A stretch of DNA of 64,000 nt, taken from positions 354,283 through 418,282 of the forward strand of contig JAHLKI010000025.1 of the NCBI GenBank assembly GCA_025602905.1, written 5' to 3'. The stretch's first letter is position 1; the number at the start of each line of letters is the position of its first letter. The notes beneath the pieces are model-generated. The model made no database searches. It worked only from the letters and a program-made list of their open reading frames with translations, and was not told the origin of the DNA. Shown one piece after another: positions 23,059-34,981 of this stretch. Origin of the DNA: Phlyctochytrium arcticum (lineage: Eukaryota; Chytridiomycota; Chytridiomycetes; Chytridiales; Chytridiaceae). The translations under genes were made by a program, and so were the position numbers.

Positions 23059-26000
23059 AGGGTTGGAGCCATCGGCACTACCGGCCCACGACAGAAACGT
23101 GTGCGGTGGCTCCTTGACAGTGGGGCAACAACAACAATAACCAAGGACCGGTCGTTGTTTACTTGCTATGGTCCTACACAGCGACGGGTAAAGGTGGCAA
23201 ACTCGGTGATCATTCCAGCAACTGGGGAGGGAACAATCCAGATGACCACCCCGACTTCGGCCACTATTGAAGTTCCCGCTCTTCATGTCCCAGAAATTTC
23301 TACCAACTTGATGAGCGTTCGGGGTCTTGCGGATGCAGATATTATCACCACTTTTGCCAAGGACTCGGTCAAACTCCAGCATGAGCTCACAAAGGAGATT
23401 TTGAACGTGTCGCCAACAACATTGATGTGGGATATTGATGTTACTCTTGCTCGTCTGGGTCAGTTTCGGGGGGTCGGAACCGCGTATTCGGCTTCAACTA
23501 TGGATACAAATAGGGATTTGCTTCCTGCTCTTCCAGGTGAAAACGGAAACATAGGCACCGCTCTTGCAACCGACACCTTGATTCCTGGCGATGTTTCCGC
23601 TACAGCATCGCCTCCATCACCATTCAAGAAAAAGGATGATCGTCGTCTCTGGCACCTTCGCACCGGCCATCCTCGCAATCGCGTCTTGCAACTCATGTCC
23701 AAGAAGTGCAAGAACTTTCCCACAACGCTTTCCACCGACGACTTCGAACCCTGCCCAGCGTGCTACACTGGCAAGGCACATCGGGCTTCTTTTCCCCATT
23801 CGGAACGTAAAACTAGTCGACCATTTGAAGTCGTAGCTGCTGATCTCGTCGTCTTTCTGGATACACCAACTGAAGAAGGCTATCAATACTTCGTCCTCTT
23901 CACAGATCTCCACACTTCGTATACTTACATCGCGCTACTCCTGGACAAAAGTGCCGGCTCAATCATCCAAGCTCTTCGGTGTTATCTACGTGATGTGGTG
24001 ATGCGCAAAAATCCAACAGGACCACTGGTTGGCACATATCGCACGGACAATGGAGATGCAACAGTTTCTGTTCGAGTTGATAAGCCGTCATGAAACGACT
24101 CAGTCTTATACTGTACGTCACAATCCAATGGGGTTGCGGAACGGATAAATCGCACAATCTGCACCATTCTTCGTTGCATTCTTCATCACTCTGGTCTTCC
24201 TCTCGTCTACTGGGGTGACGCTGCTCTTCATGCTGTGGACCTGTACAACATCCGCCCACGTCTCACTGCCCCTCAGCAACTCTCGCCGTTCCAATTGCTC
24301 TGGGGTCGTCCCCCGGATGTTGGCCATCTTCGTGTCTTTGGTTGCAAAGTTTGGGTTCACACCGCCAAGGAACATCGCCGCGGAAAAGTCGAACATCGTG
24401 CCACAGAATGCCACTATCTCGGACGTTGTCATACCACGAAAGGCGACAAATTTTTGCAAATTTCAACCAACGAACGCTTCATCAGCCGTGATGCTGTCCG
24501 CTTCATCGAGCGTCCCGTTACACTCTCACTTGCGCCCAGCACTCCCAACACCGAGACCACCGTCGACCATGCCAATCACGTCGAAATCTTCCCCGGCTTT
24601 GCGGTTAGCAACATCCCTATAGACTTTCCCGGTGCTGAGACGGAGCCCAACACTGTTGACGAACCCCGCCGTCGCCCAGACTGGCCTCTCTGGGATGCTG
24701 CAATCAAGGATGAACTGGCCTCCCTCGACCGTCATGGCACCTGGCGTGTACGTCCACTTCCGATTGACAACGAGACTGGTCGCAAACGTGTCGCTATTGG
24801 GTGTCGTTGGGTCTTGAAACGCAAACGCAATGCCAAGGGTGTCGTTGTTCGATACAAAGCGCGTCTTGTGGCTCTTGGATACTCGCAGAAGTTTGGGATC
24901 GACTACAACGAAACATTTGCTCCCGTGGTGAAAATTCAAACTATTCGTCTTCTCCTCGCTCTTGCCCTTCACCATCATCTTCAACTCTGGCACATGGATG
25001 TGAAAACGGCGTTCCTCAATGGTAAACTCAGTGAACGCGTCTGGCTGCGGCAACCTCCCGGCTACCCTCTTGGTGATCCTGACGACTTTTTGGAGCTCAT
25101 GAAGACTCTCTATGGCCTCAAACAGTCCCCCCGCGAATGGTACTCTGTTCTCAAAACCTTCATGCTTTCTCTCGGTTTTACGGCTTGCTCGGGCGATCCG
25201 TCTTTGTTCTTCCGTCGTGCTCCTGATCTGGTTGTTGTCGCTGTTTATGTCGATGACATCATCATAGCCACCAGCAACGACGATGCCCTCGAGGGGGTGA
25301 AACGTGAACTTAGCGCCAATTTCGAGATGACAGACTTGGGAACACTCGACTGGATACTCGGAATCAAGCTTGAGCGATACAACGACGGATGGCACTTGCA
25401 CCAAGGACAGTATATCAAGGAGATGCTTGCAAAGTACGAGTCGGTTGATCCAACACCTTTGAAGAAGCGACGCACTCCGGCAAGTTCAACAAAGGCTACC
25501 ATCACGGATACTGACAACGATCTGTCTCTTGAACCGACATTCCCGTATCGACAGATTGTTGGCAGTCTTATGTATGCAATGGTCGCAACTCGGCCCGACA
25601 TTGCATTTGCCGTGTCTATGGTCGCCTCCAAGATGTCTACTCCCAAGCAGTCCGACAAGAAGAAAGTACTTCGCATCCTACACTACTTGCGAGGTCAGCC
25701 TGATGTTGGTCTCTGGTTTCCGAAGAAAGCGACTGTTCCAACTCACCCTGCTATTCTTCCACATGATGGTCTTATTGGGTTTTCTGATGCCGATTGGGGT
25801 GGTGATCAAACAAGTCGACGTTCTCGAACAGCCTACGTTTTCTTGCTCCACGGATCTCTTGTCAGTTGGGTCTCGAAACTTCAAGTAACCATCGCGCTTT
25901 CCACTACCGAGGCAGAATATATGGCAGCAACGCAATCAACGAAGGAAGCGATGTGGTTGAAGAATCTGCTCAAGGAGTTAACCATTACCCAGTACTCTTC

Positions 26001-26325
26001 TGAACCTATACTTATCTTCGAAGACAACCAGTCGACTATCAAGACTATCAACAACCCGGTTGGCCACGCACGGATGAAGCACATCGACATCCAGCACCAC
26101 TACGTCCGCGAACGTGTAGCTGCCGGCGACGTTCGTTTCGAGTACATGCCCACCGCTGATATGCTTGCCGATGCTCTTACGAAAGCTCTACCATTTGATC
26201 AGTTCTCATCAATATTTCGACGCTTGAACGTCATACCTCCTGTCCCAACTCAGAAGCCTACGAACGCCAGAAAGCCGAAGGACCTTGTCGTCCCAGTCTC
26301 CGATGCGCAAAGGCGAGAAAGTTGA
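23059..26325 (+). pseudogene. pol: copia Pol polyprotein with two frame breaks
   Basis: In frame with gag after its TGA. Protease: WLLDSGATTTI. GAG-pre-integrase: LWHLRTGHPRNRVLQLM...C..C. Integrase core: AADLVVFLD and RTDNG at about 24045. A frame change follows near 24055 with loss of the expected segment after TDNGG. A second frame change near 24115-24125 precedes SNGVAERINRT with the catalytic Glu. From there to TGA 26325 the frame is intact: RT (RYKARLVALGYSQ, MDVKTAFLNG, LYGLKQSPREWY, YVDDIII) and RNase H (FSDADWGGD, LSTTEAEYMA, EDNQSTI). RT/RNase H look functional; integrase is broken by two short, non-triplet losses. Confidence 0.9.
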
Positions 26326-26463
26326 AGGACCTCATCATCTGCTCTGAAGCGACTTTACGCCCGAAAGCAACATCAAAGAAAATAGCAACATACTTCAGCA
26401 TCATCCTCATCTGATCGGATTCCATAGCAACCAGATCTTCGGTCATCTATCCAAATGAGTTCA

Positions 26464-26476
26464 GATGAAGGGGTGG
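26464..26476 (+). promoter_or_regulatory. polypurine tract
   Basis: GATGAAGGGGTGG immediately precedes the 3' LTR, in the position of the plus-strand primer. Confidence 0.65.
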
Positions 26477-26640
26477 TGTTGAGACGTCATGACTCATCCT
26501 TCCCATTTAGTGGATAGCGGTCATATTGCAGCATAGTTTAGCGGTAGAATCCTATTTATAGTTGGACGACCCATGACCTACGTACTGCTGTATCTAATTC
26601 AATAAGCTACTAGTCCCGATATAGGATACCAGCTTTAACA
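26477..26640 (+). repeat. 3' LTR
   Basis: Identical to 21677-21840. It is followed by the target duplicate AATTA and the remaining MULE terminal repeat. Confidence 0.95.
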
Positions 26641-26675
26641 AATTAGCTCAAACGCTGGATGGATATAGATGTTGC

Positions 26676-28440
26676 TGTGAGGATTAGATCCTCACCCTTA
26701 TAGTTCCTGGCTGCGCTACTGAATACATGGCAACCTTTTTCCCTTGTTTCCTTACATTACCACTTCGAGATCCTTATCCATTACGTAAATATGTAACTCC
26801 GCTATGGAGTATATATTCTGCTGGGGATTCCACTTTACTCTCTTTACCCCTTTGATCGTTTCCCCAAATACATAAGACGTTCATACTGCCATTCACTGAG
26901 TCCAGACGGAACATTCATAACAGATTTGCTATTTTTCTCAATTTTTGGAGTTTCCTGTTCTTTGGCGTTTTCTGTCCATACTCTCTACAGTACCTTTTTG
27001 CCTTATTCGGGACGAGTCCGGGTGACAATGGTTTCATTTTGGCTGATCCGTCCGTACTGTCTGTTGGCTTCCTTCTTCTTATCCTTTCTTTCCGTTTCGG
27101 GAACTACTGTGATTCTGGCTGACCAATGCACCAATTGGACGGATGTTGTGGTCCTTGCAAATTGCACTATCTTACGAACTATAGCAAATTCTCTCCCCTG
27201 CGGGGCCTGCCAGTGCTGTACAAAATTGATATATTTTCTTTCTAAACGTTGCCATACCATTTGTTGTCTGGAAAGATCTGTCATCAGCCTTTTACCATGT
27301 TGGCCGTTGGCCACTTCATTCGACGTATGGAAAAGGTGTGGCAGATGAGTTATCAGCCTCTTTCATACAGGATCTAACCCATTTGGTTGTTCGCTGATTA
27401 CTTCATTCCACCCTTCCTTTCCTTTGCGATAGTGTGTCCAGACACTCAACTTCAGTCATACGAAACGTTTCCCAGATCTGTTCATACTTACTCTGTTGAC
27501 TTATGTAATATTTTGTCTCCTGTCCTGGGCTCTCCTGTCTTTCTGCGTGATCTGTCCTCAACCCCCTTGACCTCATTGATTAAGTCGTACTTTTTTCTTT
27601 CCATCAGGAGAATTTGGCGAAATCTGTCCAGGTTCTGAAGTTCAAATGCGAATTTTTCTCAAGCTCTGTTGCAGGCGCCAAAGTGCCACGGTTATCTGTT
27701 TTGGGGTCTCCTATTTTACTGCAATGCTGCATGATGAGTTTCCTGCGGCCATCCAGTCTTACCAATCTTTGCCGTTCTATTCGTGTCTGGCAGATTGCAC
27801 ATCTTCCTCTTTTGGGATACCACTTATTACTTTGTTTCCACTCTTCCTGTCCCTATCCTTTTGCGGATCCGCACTCGGGATGAACAGTTCATTTCGTGTG
27901 CAAAGTCTGTCACATCGGTCTGTTGACCCGCTCCTTCTGATCCTTTCAGTTCTATTCCAGCTCTCCCGTCATTGTGACTGTTGATCGGAAGTTGTCCTCA
28001 AATGCATTTCCCAGATGAAAGTAATTTCTTTTTGTCTGCCAACCCATTTGGCTGCCCGCTGATGGCTTACATTTCCGCCCTTCGTTTCATTTTCCTGTTA
28101 TTTTCGCTCATGTATCGACACCCGCGAAGACAACCTATTTCAATTCATCTGTAAATTCGCCGGATCTGTCCATACACTACTTCCTTTACTAGCTTAAAAT
28201 TTCGCTTTGGCCCTCCTGTGGATGGGGTCATTCCCCAAATGTAATCTGTACCAGAGTTTTGCTGGACGGCTCTCCAGTTATATACCTTTTAGTTTCGTTT
28301 GCTGCTCATATGTGGTCTGGCATTTTTCCCTCCATATGATTTTCTTTAATTTTTTCATATTTGCGTTTAGACTAACGGTATTCCACTCTTCATCTTTTTA
28401 CGAGACTTTCACTATCATGTCTTTTCACTAGCTCTATTCA
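26676..28440. repeat. pyrimidine-rich interspersed repeats
   Basis: C/T-rich plus strand without a gene. Degenerate copies of (GC)AGATCTGTCCATAC occur near 26960, 27045, 27475 and 28160, matching units at 17513 and 18005. Open frames here are low-complexity hydrophobic translations and were not called. Confidence 0.6.
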
Positions 28441-28516
28441 AGGCCGCTGTCCAATTGTATATATACAAGCCCCCTGCGGTGGGGCGGCCCTGCCGCCCTA
28501 TGTAGGGATGTTGTCA

Positions 28517-29105
28517 TTGAAAAAATTGTAGTTGCAATTGAATAGGTAACTGAAAGAAAAAGCCAATAGATAGTAATGGAACAAATGGAAAAAGCAATCG
28601 GTAACTGAGGGGCAATGCCGTAGTTTAAGTAGAGCCCTATGAAAAAGCAATTGACTAATGAAAGGGAATGGTAAAAGAAGAGGAATGATATAGTTCGACT
28701 CAAACTTTGAAAGGGATGCAATTGGTAACTGAAAGCAATTGAAAAGGTACCTGAAAGAAAAAGCCAATAGTAATGGAACATATGGAAGGAAGACAAAATG
28801 CATTATAGCGCTGCCGCCCTATGAGAGCAATGGGTAGGGGATATTGGCATTGAAAAAATTGTAGTCGCAATTGAATAGGCAACTGAGAAAAAAGGCCGAT
28901 AGTTATTGAAAACATTGTAGTTGCAATGGAATAGGTAACTGAAAGAAAAGGCCGATATAGTAGATAGTAATGGAACAAATGGGAAGGGCAAAAAAAGCGA
29001 TGCCATCATAGCAATTGAATAGGTAATGAAAGCAATTGAATTGGTAACTGAAAGAAAAGGCCAATAGTAATGGAACAAATGGAAGGAAAAGAAAATGCGT
29101 TATAA
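28517..29105. repeat. imperfect tandem repeat of a ~60-100-bp unit
   Basis: Recurring blocks TTGCAATTGAATAGGTAACT, GAAAGAAAAGGCCAATAG and TAATGGAACAAATGGAAGG. Variable spacing makes the array irregular. No coding function. Confidence 0.75.
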
Positions 29106-30270
29106 GCAAAGCAAGTCACGGGGCACAACTCGACCCTGGCTTGCAGCTATATAGAAAGAGGATAGAAAGAGGATGATGATACTTACAACTTCAAATACTT
29201 TCGCTAGGTCGTGGCAACCTCCGTGCCTGTCTCCCCGAACACTGCATAAGATACTGTGCCCTGCCGAATGTCCCTATTACTCTGCATGTCTTGATATGTT
29301 CTTGCGGTACTTTCCTATATTAGTGGATTGGTTTATGGTTTTAACATTCGGCCCTCCTCCCTCTTGACACTAGCTGTCTGCTCTTGCATGATCTTTCCTG
29401 AGATTTGTTCTCCTGTCCTGCGCAGAGTAACGCAGAGTGACGCTCTTTCATGGACACTTTTTTGTTTCCTATCTATCTTCTGATCTATCTTGTTACCAAT
29501 TATACCAAGTGCCAACAACTCCTATTTATCTGGACTCGGATGTACTCGGATTGCGTCGGGGAGCGCTCAAGGCTCCAATTATATACAGGAAACATAGATG
29601 TATGTGATACATGATGAAAGACAATGATGCACAGCTATGATGTATGCTGTGCGAACAGCCAAGGGTAACCGTGTGATGTGTTCATGGTTTTCAGGGATGA
29701 CAGCTGTCAATGGCAGCCGCAACACTATCATAGCCATTTTCTGCTGCGACATATTTTACGCTGCCTTTTGCGATACCATTTCCCTTCTCTACCAGAAAAA
29801 AATAAACCAGAGCTTTGTTCCCGAAGACGGCCATACCAGTGAGTATGGTGGTATGTTGGCGGCATACTTACTACCATACCAACATACTCATACTCACGTA
29901 CTTATATATATTATACTCATCTATTATAAATTCAGCACAGGAATTGGAAAAGCGAGCAGCTTCATGAAAAATGAAACAGAGGAAAACCCGATGGTCAAAA
30001 ACTCAAATACTCGTTTTCAGTTTCCTTGGGGTTTCCTTTTCTTTGACCTTTCTTTCCCCGTCTTAGTTCTCACGTAACGAAAGGATTGTATGACCAGTAC
30101 CTCCTTCCTTGAATGAGTAGTTTGAGCAGTGCTGCCTCAGCACCGGATAGGTCAATCTTCCTTTCAAGCTACCTCAAATATGACAGGGCAGGCACTAATG
30201 CTACGACAGTAGGTGTAATTCCGGGAGTGTTAATGTAAGCATAAAGTAGTTCTCAGATATATTGATACTA
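29106..30270. other. intergenic, no gene supported
   Basis: No domain, splice pattern or start context supports a gene. 29845-29900 contains a partial inverted repeat built on TATGGTGGTATG / CTACCATACC. Confidence 0.45.
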
Positions 30271-30272
30271 AT

Positions 30273-32226
30273 CTACCACCCAGAAAATTGATTACGGGCA
30301 CCAGCAGGTACACCACGATGTGCTAACTTAGGATCTTTTGGTCGTTGAACATATTTAGCAGTATTTTGATCACCAACACCGGTTTTGTTCGGCATAGGAG
30401 CCACTCCATGACTCTGAGGTGTGTTTCGTAAACTATCGAGGGACTGCTCCAGGCTTCTCAAACTCTCGGCTTTGTCATCCACTCTTGTTGACCTTCGCCG
30501 ACGAGCTTGATGCTCAAATGGGACATTGGAAGATTTATCGGACAACATTCGTTCATTTGAACCCGCACGGAGATGTCGAAAGGTATCGTCGGAAATCCGC
30601 TCACGGGACCGGGAATTATCTCGAGGATCTTGCCCAGACGACGCGTTTTGATGAGGTGCGTGCCTATAAACATGATGGTTACGATCGTGCTCGGATACCC
30701 CGTAGTTGTCGGGTGCGGGATTTCTACTTCTACTCCGTTTGCTCCGCTCATCTCGGTAAGGGTCTGGCGAGCGGCTAAAGCCGTCCCGCCGTTTGGACCG
30801 ATCAGACTCGCGTGACACCGACCCTTTTTCCTGAAGGTGAGTACTCCGGCCGCGATCATCGTCTCTTCTCGATTGCGGTTTCGTCTGTCGCTCAAATGGT
30901 AGGGCCTGAGTGGCATTTCGCGTCGGAGAGTTGTCGCTGTTCAGTAAGGGCAAATCATGGTTTGGCTGAACGGATTTGGTCGACATTGATCGCTTGAGAT
31001 GTATTTCTTCTGCCTCAATCCTATCTTGCGTGGTTGGGGTAACTGCGACCAACGGTGCACTGCGTATGGACTTGGAGCGCTGCAACTCGCTAGGTGCCCA
31101 CGTATCTCCTGTGGCAAAGGCAGGGTGCACACGTTTTGATTGAGTTCGATATACATCTGTGGTTGGCAGCTGTTCATCATCGGATACAGAAGGAGCAAAG
31201 TTATCCTTTGATTGTACCGACCGTACAGATCTGACGCTGCGCATGGATTTGGTGCGCGTTAATGGTTGGGCAGGCTCCAGTGGGGCATCCAAGTGGGCTT
31301 GGTGAAGCATTCCGCCAACCAAAGTGTTTTTGCTCGGTCGAAGTGTCTCGGATGACCCTCCATTAGGCAAGTTGCCCAGTAAAGTCCCCGACCCTGCAAA
31401 GTTTGTTCCGTGACCAGCCTCGCGGATAGTTGGAACTCGTTTTAGAGAAGGCACAGCTATTCCCATCTCAGGCGCTTCTTTTCCATTTGGCCCCTCGTGT
31501 CGGCGCGCTACAGCTACCTCCGAATGCAATGCGGACCGCTGTCCCCGCAAGTACAAGAGTCCAAAGGCAATCAAACTAAGTATGATTCCCCCGCCGGCAG
31601 CTAAAACGACAGCAAACCATTTTGGTTTGCGGCCAAATGGACCAAAGTTTAACAATCCGTCATCCGACTTTTCCAAAACACTGGGACACCAAGTTCCAAG
31701 TGAGCATTGGTTGTACTGTCCTTCCGAGTTTCGGAATTGAAGCGATACATCTGGTGTCAGGTTTGGGTTTCCGGGTGTAATCATACTAAATTGTGCCGAA
31801 AGTACTGATCAATGTCAATTACGTCCTTTGGTCTGAGATATAAAATAGTGTGTACTTACTTGATGCGTCCCGAGAAGTACATGCCCAAATGTTCTTGCTG
31901 GCAAAAGTAGGGGTATTAGAACATTGTACTGTACCAAGCGGGGCTCGATACGGTTGAGCGGCGTTCATGAGATAAGTTGACGGGAAGTTCACCGTGACTT
32001 CGTAATGATACATTGTCGAGGCTGCTAATTGCCAGTAAACTGATACATTGAGCAAGAACGTTTCCTGGCCCTGCATCGTTGGGACAGAAGTAAAGCAACA
32101 CTCGTCCTCTTCACGCCGTAATATGGATGCATCAGTGTGATCCAAGGAGCTTGCTTGACCGAAACTGATCCACAATGTTAAGATACAGGCACAGAGCGAG
32201 AAAATGTTGAAGTGCAAGCCAGCCAT
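30273..32226 (-). CDS. single-pass membrane protein with Ser/Arg-rich tail
   Basis: Two exons, 31804-30273 and 32226-31860; the 55-nt intron 31805-31859 (GTAAGT...GATCAG) keeps frame, giving 632 residues. A signal peptide (residues ~1-26, hydrophobic FNIFSLCACILTLWISFG) leads an extracellular part of about 160 residues with paired cysteines (ECCFTS, TVQCSN, WACTS, QCSLGTWC). One membrane helix follows (WFAVVLAAGGGIILSLIAFG). The long cytosolic tail is rich in Arg/Ser/Lys (RSKSIRSAP, RRDGFSRSPDPYRDERSKRS), which suggests phosphorylation. The plan is like fungal wall-sensor or Mid2/Wsc-type proteins, but no such domain is recognised. The neighbouring wall-protein gene lies upstream on the same strand. 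Confidence 0.75.
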
Positions 32227-32460
32227 AATTCGTATGTAAGGAGATCTGTCAAGAAGGTCCAGAATAAGTAGTGACAACTGAAGTCTATTTTTAGATGCCG
32301 AAGTGAGCGAATAAAGTTGTTCTTTGTTTAGAAAATGTTGAATTTGAAAAGAATACCAAGTATTTGCAGAAAAGAAACTATGATATTTGAAGCACCAGGT
32401 CAATGCCTGGATTTACTATGGTACAAGAAAGAAAGGGAAAGTCTATGTAAAAAGTCTAAT

Positions 32461-34853
32461 TTAAATGAGGAGGGCAGCAATAGCAGGGATAGCGGCGAGA
32501 GCAGCGCTGCCACCAACAAGTTTGGCAGAAGCGGAAATGACAATGCCGCCGCCGGTTTTGTTGTCGGTAGGCTGAGTGCCAGTGGTGGGCTTGGTGGTTT
32601 CAGCGTTGCCGTTGTTGCCAGTGTTGTTACCAGTGTTGGGGGCATCAGTCTTGGGGGGAACTGGGCGAGGCTCGTAGTCAGGCTTGGAGATGTCGATGGT
32701 GACTCCCTTGTCGTTCTGAACGGGGGTGGTGTTGTAGGTGGGAAGTTGGGCCATGTCAGTTTCGCAGTTCTTGCCAACGAAGCCGGGGTTGCAAAGACAT
32801 CCGAGAGGAGAGCATTGACCATTGGCACCACAGCCGTCACCACAAGCGGCTCCGAATCCGATCTGAGTTTGAGCGTCGGATCCCTTCTTTTGCTCGACGG
32901 GGTCAACGGCATCCTTCTGGCCATCAGTGACAGCGCGACAGTTGGCGAGCAGCTTCTCCTTCATGGATTCGGCAAAGATGAATGAACCAGTGAAGATGGT
33001 GTCCTTGATGCAAGCGTTCTTGTAGAAGTCGAGGTTGACCTTGTCAGCGCATCCGGGGACGTCCATAAGCTTGTTGCAGTAAGCGGTGGCCTCGTTGTAG
33101 AAGGATTCTGGGCAGTTGACCGGTCGTGGAGGGGGTTTGGGGATCTGGCCAGGCAAGCAGATATCACCATCATCAGCGGGAGTGGTTGGTGCAGGGGCGG
33201 CAGGTCCAGTAGCAGTGGCGGCGGGGTTGGTTCCAGCAGTCGCAGTGGCAATGACGGTGGTGCCAACGACGACGCCCGTGGTGTAGGTGACAGGCCGGGG
33301 GGTGTAGGTGGGCAGAACAGTGACGGTAGAGTAGTAGGTGTCGGTGACGGTGGTAGACTTGGGAATTGCCGTAACCGAGGAGGTGCCAGTCACAGTCACG
33401 ATCTGGGTAATGACAGTAGAGTACTTGACAATGGTGGTGGGGGTGGCCGAAGGAAGGGCGGTAGGGGGAGTGGCGGGAGCATCCGTGGTGCCAGCAGGTG
33501 TCGTAGGCGCTGGGGTTGGGGCGGGGGTCTGGGTAGAGCACAAGTCGCCGGTGCAGATGGTAGTGGTGCAAGCTCCGGGGTTGTTGGCGTCGCCTCCGTT
33601 GCAGACAGCTGTGGTGGTGGGAACGGGGGCACCGGTGGTGGGAGCCGGAGTTGCAGGAACGGTGGCATTGGGGGTACCGGTAACCGTGCTGGATACGACG
33701 GTGGTGATAACGGTGGTGACCAAGGTTTGCTGGGGAGGGGGAGCGGGAACATCAACCGGAATGGTACATTTCACACCGGGGTTTTGACCTTGGTTGCCGG
33801 CGCCTTTGCATTTGTCGCCGCATTCGAAAATGTTGTCGTCGTCCTTGACTTTCCAGGAATCTCCGAAAATCTTGGCAGTGGTTGCTTTCTTGCCGTCGGG
33901 CATGATCAAGCCAGTGTCGACTCCGTCCTGGTACGTGTTGCAAAGACCGCCGACATTTTGGAAGTAGGGGCCACCAACTCGAACAGTCACATCGAGGTAG
34001 TTGAAGGTGAGAAACTTGTTGGAGACAATTTCGATTTCGGACCCATCTTCGACGATCTTGATCTTGTAGTTATGCTTGTCGGCAGATGAGGTGATGGCGA
34101 GACCGGCAAGAGTTGGGGAGGCCTGCTTGAGCTCCATGGCACCGTTGGAGAGGGTGATGTCGGACTCTGTTCGGATGACGACGACCGAAGAACCGTAGCG
34201 GACAGCAACTCCACTGTTGCAAGCACCAGCACCGCACTGGAACTGGAGGGTCTCCACGGTCAAGCGAGGGGATTGCACCATGTAGAATGTTCCGATAGAG
34301 TGGACTGTGGAGGAAGAAAGAGGGGGAATATCTTGGTTAGAAACTGTGCTAGAGAATGAGATGGAACGCGTAGCACTGTATACTTACAATCATAGAGAGT
34401 TCCACCAAAAGTCTTGAAGTGAGGATCGCCGAGAGAGGTGCATTGGACAGCCTTCTTGAGTGCACGCTTGCATCCGTACGTTTGCTTTCGCTTCTCGAAA
34501 GCACATCCGTTGCAACGCATTTCGCCGGTGATGGTCAAGTCGACGGTACCTTCTTGGGTATACTGGTTGATGGGAAAGACGTGGATGGGGCGAAAGATGT
34601 TCCAGTTGGAAAGATCATAGTCGACGGAGCAGTTGGTGGAGGTGAGACCGGGTGTGTCAAAGACGACGGTAGCCTTGTCGTTGGGGGGGATGTTCTTGAG
34701 GCGAGCCTTGAAGACGGTGGCGACATCGACATCAGGAATGGTCAAGATGGGAGGGTCAAACTCGAGGATGTCGGTCAATGCCTGACCAAACACAGATGTA
34801 GTGGCAGCAAGAACGGCGCTGGAGGCCAGGAAGAAGCGGGACAAGGGGGCCAT
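32461..34853 (-). CDS. secreted vWF-D domain, GPI-type cell-surface protein
   Basis: Exons 34853-34388 and 34304-32461; the intron 34305-34387 (GTAAGT...CACAG) keeps frame, giving 769 residues. A signal peptide (MAPLSRFFLASSAVLAATTS) leads an N-terminal region with CNGCAFEKR. The von Willebrand type D domain starts at CTSLGDPHFKTFGGTLYDF and continues HSIGTFYMVQSP to about residue 330, including GGLCNTYQDGVDTG. A long Thr/Pro/Ala-rich stalk (~340-530) is probably O-glycosylated. Then come a Cys-rich module (CPESFYNEATAYCNKLMDVP) and an EGF-like module (CGDGCGANGQCSPLGCLCNP). The C-terminus is small-residue/hydrophobic (GGSAALAAIPAIAALLI), as for a GPI anchor. Likely a wall adhesin or coat protein. 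Intact. Confidence 0.85.
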
Positions 34854-34974
34854 GGTGTGAGAGTGTATGAGGGTAAAGTCTATAAAAGTCTAAGGTGATG
34901 GAAGTGGGAGATGAGGAGAAGCGGGTGCTGATGATGGTGGTGGTGAGAGGAGGATCTCGAAAGTGGGGGCGACG

Positions 34975-34981
34975 TTTTATA
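34975..34981 (-). promoter_or_regulatory. TATA box of the vWF-D gene
   Basis: The minus strand reads GCTATAAAACGTC about 125 nt upstream of the ATG at 34853. Confidence 0.5.

Larger units (their letters stand above)
21677..26640 (+). mobile_element. Ty1/copia LTR retrotransposon
   Basis: 4964 bp, with identical 164-bp LTRs (TGTTGAG...TTTAACA) and a perfect 5-bp target duplication AATTA (21672-21676 and 26641-26645). It lies inside the right TIR of the MULE. Order: LTR, tRNA-Met-type primer site, gag, protease, integrase, reverse transcriptase, RNase H, polypurine tract, LTR. Integrase before RT marks the copia superfamily. Identical LTRs mean very recent insertion, yet pol carries frame lesions. 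Confidence 0.95.
18208..26675 (+). mobile_element. MULE transposon, copy 2, with nested copia
   Basis: Inverted repeats of about 136 bp bound it: left 18208-18343; right 21576-21676, continuing at 26641-26675 after the copia insertion. They differ by about two substitutions and one 5-bp indel. Outer ends read GCAACATCTATATCCATCCA. An 8-bp direct repeat TAGATCCT (18198-18205 and 26685-26692) is a possible target duplication, but it does not abut both TIRs cleanly. The close TIR match indicates recent movement. Confidence 0.8.

Noticed and set aside
24526..25404. Long minus-strand frame across copia RT
   Set aside because: Shadow of the well-conserved plus-strand RT with all RT motifs.
18198..26692. 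TAGATCCT direct repeats as firm MULE target duplication
   Set aside because: The repeats are offset from the TIR ends by 2 and 9 nt, and the right copy sits in a local palindrome, so it is kept only as a possibility.
29637..30077. A 146-codon open frame near 29.8 kb
   Set aside because: No domain, low-complexity composition, no supporting splice or promoter signals.
33338..33787. Gly/Val-rich plus-strand frame opposite the vWF-D gene
   Set aside because: Shadow of the Thr/Pro-rich stalk on the coding minus strand.
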